Of a stretch of DNA of 7,597 nucleotides, positions 4,180 through 7,597 are shown piece after piece. The stretch is from assembly GCA_025964935.1 (NCBI GenBank), contig JAOPXW010000409.1, positions 1 to 7,597 of the forward strand, in the 5' to 3' direction. The notes under the pieces were generated by a model, which was not told where the DNA came from, made no database searches, and worked only from the letters and a program-made list of their open reading frames with translations. The position numbers were made by a program, and so were the translations under genes. The stretch comes from Friedmanniella sp. GTDB lineage: Bacteria; Actinomycetota; Actinomycetes; Propionibacteriales; Propionibacteriaceae. Every line of letters starts with the position of its first letter. The first letter of the stretch is position 1.

Positions 4180-6555
4180 GTGGCTCGAGGGGTGGGCGGC
4201 AGCGTGGCCGCAGACTGCAGCATCACGGTCGAGCGCCGCGAGGCGCACCCCCGACGCCGCCCCGCACGCCGAGCCCCGGGGCTCCTCCTGAGCCTGCTGC
4301 TGGTCGCCACCACCACCGTCATCACCGCCGCCGCCATCCCGCCGGCTCCGGCGGCGGCGCGCGGGCAGGCCCAGCAGACCGTCCTGCCCCCCGGGTTCCA
4401 GGACACGGTCGCCCTCAGCGGTCTGGACAGCCCGACCGCCGTCCGGTTCAGCCCGGACGGACGGGTCTTCGTGGCCGAGAAGAGCGGCGTGATCAAGGTG
4501 TTCGACTCGCCGGCCGACCCCACCCCCGGCGTCTTCGCCGACCTCAGCACCAACGTCGACAACTACTGGGACCGTGGCCTGCTCGGCCTGGCCCTGGCCC
4601 CCGGGTTCCCGGCCGACCCGCACATCTACGTCCTCTACACCTACGACCACGAACTCTTCTCCGCCGACCCGGCGCCGAAGTGGGGCACCGCCGGGATCCT
4701 CTCCGACTCCTGCCCGACCCCGCCCGGCCCGACCAAGGACGGCTGCGTCGCGAGCGGGCGGCTGTCCCGGCTCACCGCGGCGGGCAACACCACCACCGGC
4801 TCGGAACAGGTGCTGGTGGAGGACTGGTGCCAGCAGTTCCCCAGCCACTCGATGGGCAGCCTGGAGTTCGGCCGCGACGGCGCCCTCTACGCCAGCGGGG
4901 GCGACGCGGCCAGCTTCTCCTTCGCCGACTACGGCCAGGTGGGGAACCCGCTCAACCCGTGCGGGGACCCGCCGACCGGGGCCGCCACCACGCTCACCCC
5001 GCCCACCGCCGAGGGCGGCGCGCTCCGCAGCCAGGACCTGCGGTCCCCCGACGACCCGGTCGGTCTGGACGGGACGATCATCCGGGTCGACCCCGCCACG
5101 GGCGAGGGCCTGCCCAGCAACCCGCTGGCCGCGGCCACCGACGCGAACGCCCGCCGGATCATCGCCCACGGACTGCGCAACCCGTTCCGGTTCGCGGCTC
5201 GCCCGGGCACCGACGACCTGTGGATCGGGGACGTCGGCTACGGCCGCCGGGAGGAGATCGACATCCTCCCCACCCACGGCGTGGTCAAGAACTTCGGCTG
5301 GCCCTGTTACGAGGGCAGCTCCGTCCAGCCGAGCTACCAGAGCGCCGGGCTCAACCTGTGCCAGCCCCTGTACGCCGACCCGACCCTGGTGACCAAGCCC
5401 TGGTTCTCCTACAGCCACAGCGGCCAGGTCGTCGCGGGCGAGGCCTGTCCCACGGGCAGCTCCTCGATCACCGGGGTGGCCTTCGCTCCGACCACCGGCT
5501 CCACCCTCTACCCCACCGCCTACCGCGGCGCCCTGTTCTTCGCCGACTACAGCCGCGACTGCATCTGGGTGATGCCCCGCGGCGCCGACGGGCAGCCGGA
5601 CCGGGCCCGGGTGCAGACGTTCGCGGCCGGCGCCGCCAACCCGGTCAACCTGCAGTGGGGGCCCGGCGGCCGCCTGTACTACGTCGACGTGGAGGGCGGG
5701 GCGATCCGCACGATCAGCCACGTCACCAACCTGAGCCCGCTCGCCGTCCTGACCGCCAAGCCCACCTCCGGCGTCGCGCCCCTCACCGTCGCGTTCGACG
5801 GCTCGGCGTCCTCGGACCCCGACGGGACACCCATCACCTACGCCTGGGACCTGGACGGCGACGGCGCGTACGACGACGCGACAGCGGCCAGGCCGACCTG
5901 GACCTACACCCGGCCGGGCGCCGTCACGGCCCGGCTGCGCGTCACCGACGTACGCGGCGGCACCGGCACCGCGGCCACGGTCATCACCTCGGGCAACAGC
6001 ACCCCTTCGCCCACCATCCGCACGCCGCTGGCCGGGACCCGCTGGAAGGTCGGCGACACGATCCGCTTCTCCGGATCGGCCACCGACGCCCAGGACGGCG
6101 TGCTGCCGGCCTCGGCCCTGACCTGGGCCCTGGTGATGCGGCACTGCCCGTCGACCTGTCACTCGCACACCGTGCAGACCTTCAGCGGGGTGAACGCGGG
6201 CAGCTTCGTCGCCCCGGACCACGAATACCCCTCGCACCTCGACCTGCGGCTGACCGCGCGTGACTCGGGTGGCCTGACCCGGACCAAGGTCCTCGCGCTG
6301 TACCCCCGGACGGTGAAGCTCACCTTCGCCACCAGCCACCCCACCGGGCTGTCGCTGGTGGTCGGTGACACCAAGAGCCGGGCGACCTTCACCCGTACGG
6401 TCATGGTCGGCTCGGTCAACAGCATCAGTGCGCCGTACCGGCAGAAGAAGGGCACCCGCTCCTACAGGTTCTCCTCCTGGTCGGATGGGAAGGCCCGGAC
6501 CCACAACATCAAGGCGCCCTCGACGGCCAGGACCTACACCGCCCGCTACCGCTGA
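4180..6555 (+). CDS. Secreted PQQ-dependent sugar dehydrogenase with PKD and Ig-like domains
   Basis: A 791-residue exported protein of the glucose/sorbosone dehydrogenase (GSDH) family, quinoproteins that oxidise sugars with PQQ. Order: basic N-terminus with RR, hydrophobic stretch 34-52 and likely signal-peptidase site near PAAA (57-60); a beta-propeller at about 66-515, with repeats such as PTAVRFSPDGRVFVAEKSG, RGLLGLALAPGF, GLRNPFRF and WIGDVGYGRREEID; a PKD domain at about 519-605 (AWDLDGDGAYDD); an Ig/PKD-like domain at about 610-710; and a C-terminal beta module at 711-791 ending SSWSDGKARTH. By analogy with soluble glucose dehydrogenase, H223 (SHSMGSLEF) may be the catalytic base and R333 a PQQ contact; this is inference. 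Ten cysteines follow the signal peptide. GTG 4180 has GGGGGAA just upstream; GTG 4204, with GAGGGGT at 4187-4193, is a good alternative. True substrate and electron acceptor are unknown; no PQQ synthesis gene is in the window. Confidence 0.92.
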   Translation: MARGVGGSVAADCSITVERREAHPRRRPARRAPGLLLSLLLVATTTVITAAAIPPAPAAARGQAQQTVLPPGFQDTVALSGLDSPTAVRFSPDGRVFVAEKSGVIKVFDSPADPTPGVFADLSTNVDNYWDRGLLGLALAPGFPADPHIYVLYTYDHELFSADPAPKWGTAGILSDSCPTPPGPTKDGCVASGRLSRLTAAGNTTTGSEQVLVEDWCQQFPSHSMGSLEFGRDGALYASGGDAASFSFADYGQVGNPLNPCGDPPTGAATTLTPPTAEGGALRSQDLRSPDDPVGLDGTIIRVDPATGEGLPSNPLAAATDANARRIIAHGLRNPFRFAARPGTDDLWIGDVGYGRREEIDILPTHGVVKNFGWPCYEGSSVQPSYQSAGLNLCQPLYADPTLVTKPWFSYSHSGQVVAGEACPTGSSSITGVAFAPTTGSTLYPTAYRGALFFADYSRDCIWVMPRGADGQPDRARVQTFAAGAANPVNLQWGPGGRLYYVDVEGGAIRTISHVTNLSPLAVLTAKPTSGVAPLTVAFDGSASSDPDGTPITYAWDLDGDGAYDDATAARPTWTYTRPGAVTARLRVTDVRGGTGTAATVITSGNSTPSPTIRTPLAGTRWKVGDTIRFSGSATDAQDGVLPASALTWALVMRHCPSTCHSHTVQTFSGVNAGSFVAPDHEYPSHLDLRLTARDSGGLTRTKVLALYPRTVKLTFATSHPTGLSLVVGDTKSRATFTRTVMVGSVNSISAPYRQKKGTRSYRFSSWSDGKARTHNIKAPSTARTYTARYR

Positions 6556-6572
6556 CGGCTCGCGCCCGGGCT

Positions 6573-6589
6573 GGCCGCCCCTGGCGGTC
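6573..6589 (+). terminator. Possible hairpin after the sugar dehydrogenase
   Basis: GGCCGCC (6573-6579) pairs with GGCGGTC (6583-6589) around CCT, a 7-bp stem with one G-U pair, 17 nt past the stop codon. There is no T-tract, and the short 78-bp gap also has to hold the promoter of the next gene, so this is a weak call. Confidence 0.35.
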
Positions 6590-6598
6590 CCCCCGTGG

Positions 6599-6627
6599 TT
6601 GTCCACCGGCAGGTTGATCGATAAAGT
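6599..6627 (+). promoter_or_regulatory. Promoter of second LacI gene (TTGTCC-N17-TAAAGT), leaderless type
   Basis: TTGTCC (6599-6604) and TAAAGT (6622-6627) are 17 bp apart and fit the -35 and TANNNT -10 elements. The -10 ends 6 nt before the GTG at 6634, so transcription would start at the start codon; GGGG at 6628-6631 is too close to be a normal Shine-Dalgarno site. Confidence 0.5.
6614..6625. promoter_or_regulatory. LacI-type operator TTGATCGATAAA in the promoter
   Basis: The 12-bp site is symmetric about a central CG (ATCGAT core, T/A pairs outside, one mismatched pair at 6616/6623). A central CG with A/T-rich flanks is typical of LacI-family operators. It overlaps the -10 box of the LacI gene that starts at 6634, so autorepression is the simplest reading. 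Confidence 0.5.
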
Positions 6628-6633
6628 GGGGCG

Positions 6634-7597
6634 GTGCCGCGCTCCGAACCCGACCCCGATGCCGGGCCCCGCCGCGCCCTGACCCTGCAGACCGTGGCCG
6701 AGGAGGTCGGGGTCTCGCGGACGACCGTCTCCAACGCCTACTCCCGACCAGAGCGGCTGACCGCCGAGCTTCGCGAGCAGATCCTGGCCACCGCCGAGCG
6801 CCTGGGCTACGCCGGACCCAACCCCCTGGCCCGGAGCCTGCGGGTCGGCCACACCGGGGCGGTCGCCGGGCTGGTCGGGGTCGACCTGGCGTACGCCTTC
6901 ACCGACCCGGTGGCCATCGAGTTCTGGCGCGGGGTGTCCCAGTCCTTCGAGACCGCCGGGGTCGGTCTCCTGCTGCTGCCGGTCTCGGCCCAGCCCGAGA
7001 CCGGGGAGCAGGCGCTGCTCAACGCCAACGTCGATGGCGTGATCAGCTTCGCCCTGCCCGGGGGCGACGTCCGGCCCGGCCTGGCCCGCCGCCGCCACCT
7101 GCCCCTGGTGGTGGTGGACTCCGAGCCGGTCCCCGGCTGCGCCTGGGTGGGGATCGACGAGGTGGCCTCCGTCGCGCTGATGGCGCGCCACCTGACCGAC
7201 CTGGGCCACCGCCGTATCGGGATCGTGAGCTTCCCGTTCGAGCGCGAGCCCGGCCACCGGCCCGGCCTGCACCACGGCAGCGCCGCCTCCTCGATCTGGG
7301 TCCTGCGCGAGCGACTGGCCGGTGTCCGGCTCGGTCTGACCGCCGCCGGCATCGCCTGGGAGAGCGTCCCGGTTCAGGAGGCCCGGGCCAACACCGTGGC
7401 CGACGGCCGGACCGCCGCGCGTGCACTGCTGGCCGCCGAGCCCTGCACCGCCCTGCTCGCCTTCAGCGACCAGCTCGCTCGGGGCGCGCTGCTCGCGGCC
7501 GACGATCACGGGCTGCGCGTGCCCGAGGATCTCTCGGTCGCCGGGTTCGACGGGATCCCGGTCCCCGGCGAGCGCCGGCTCGACCTGACCAGCATCG
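6634..7597 (+). CDS. LacI-family transcriptional regulator (C-terminus cut by window edge)
   Basis: A second LacI-family repressor, unlike the first. Its 321 visible residues hold a helix-turn-helix at about 17-37 (LTLQTVAEEVGVSRTTVSNA), the hinge at about 60-70 (AGPNPLARSLR), and a sugar-binding-protein-like core from about 75, including LGHRRIGIVSFPFE, EPCTALLAFSDQLARGALLA and VPEDLSVAGFDGIPV. A longer loop (about 202-227, rich in H, P, G and S) separates the two halves of the core; from memory a similar loop, and the VSRTTVSNA helix, occur in the mycobacterial Rv3575c-type LacI group. The GTG at 6634 is the only usable start: TAA at 6622-6624 closes the frame upstream. The last residues (LTSI) reach the window edge, so perhaps 20-40 residues are missing. 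It lies 78 bp after the sugar dehydrogenase on the same strand; control of that gene, of itself, or of downstream sugar genes is plausible. The ligand is unknown. Confidence 0.93.
   Translation, partial: MPRSEPDPDAGPRRALTLQTVAEEVGVSRTTVSNAYSRPERLTAELREQILATAERLGYAGPNPLARSLRVGHTGAVAGLVGVDLAYAFTDPVAIEFWRGVSQSFETAGVGLLLLPVSAQPETGEQALLNANVDGVISFALPGGDVRPGLARRRHLPLVVVDSEPVPGCAWVGIDEVASVALMARHLTDLGHRRIGIVSFPFEREPGHRPGLHHGSAASSIWVLRERLAGVRLGLTAAGIAWESVPVQEARANTVADGRTAARALLAAEPCTALLAFSDQLARGALLAADDHGLRVPEDLSVAGFDGIPVPGERRLDLTSI

Noticed and set aside
4134..6263. A 709-codon open frame on the plus strand overlapping the dehydrogenase
   Set aside because: The product is an arginine/proline/glycine/histidine-rich out-of-frame shadow, while the other frame encodes a clear GSDH propeller.
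4108..7509. A 1133-codon open frame on the minus strand
   Set aside because: It runs antisense through the dehydrogenase, the intergenic gap and the second LacI gene. Its product is a low-complexity G/V/R/Q/D-rich sequence with no recognisable domain. Such frames arise from very high third-position GC on the opposite strand.
1..7597. CRISPR arrays, tRNA or rRNA genes, transposases, attachment sites
   Set aside because: No regularly spaced repeats, no cloverleaf-like sequence with a T-loop consensus, and no mobile-element protein were seen on either strand.

Overview
The window is very GC-rich DNA with GTG starts, purine-rich Shine-Dalgarno sites and strong third-position G/C bias. Together with the gene families present (LacI regulators, an HspR-like MerR repressor, a Pr6Pr membrane protein, a secreted PQQ sugar dehydrogenase with a PKD domain) this points to an actinobacterial (Actinomycetota) chromosome. 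Genus or order cannot be fixed from the sequence. No tRNA, rRNA, CRISPR array, insertion sequence, integrase or phage gene was seen, and the window reads as ordinary chromosome.

Layout, left to right. (1) A LacI-family repressor on the minus strand (1-1001), cut by the left edge just before its C-terminus. (2) A 263-bp divergent intergenic region with a perfect 10-bp inverted repeat. (3) Three plus-strand genes: a small VOC-fold (glyoxalase/bleomycin-resistance-like) protein (1265-1648), an unrecognised 212-aa protein built from two copies of a ferredoxin-like/ABM-type module (1789-2427), and a six-helix Pr6Pr-type membrane protein (2459-3127). Strong GC hairpins sit just before or across the starts of the last two. 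(4) An HspR-like MerR repressor on the minus strand (3124-3462) whose stop codon overlaps that of the membrane protein, divergent from an Hsp20 small heat-shock chaperone (3563-3982). Their shared 100-bp region holds a good promoter and a perfect operator-like inverted repeat. (5) A hairpin terminator, then a large secreted PQQ-dependent sugar dehydrogenase with PKD and Ig-like C-terminal domains (4180-6555). (6) A second, different LacI-family regulator on the plus strand (6634 to the right edge), with an ATCGAT-centred operator-like site inside its promoter.

How the parts may work together. The MerR/Hsp20 pair looks like a self-contained heat-shock module: repressor and chaperone divergently transcribed across a common operator. 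The second LacI regulator follows the sugar dehydrogenase by 78 bp on the same strand, so it may respond to a sugar and control itself, the dehydrogenase or genes beyond the right edge. The first LacI regulator probably controls genes left of the window. No shared pathway for the VOC, tandem-module and Pr6Pr genes is visible.

I did not find a convincing undescribed system. The points most worth a second look are the hairpin that buries the start of the Pr6Pr gene, the internally duplicated 212-aa protein, the Hsp20 operator that does not match the classical HAIR site, and the observation that all three regulator genes have a TANNNT hexamer exactly six bases before their start codon, which suggests leaderless transcripts.
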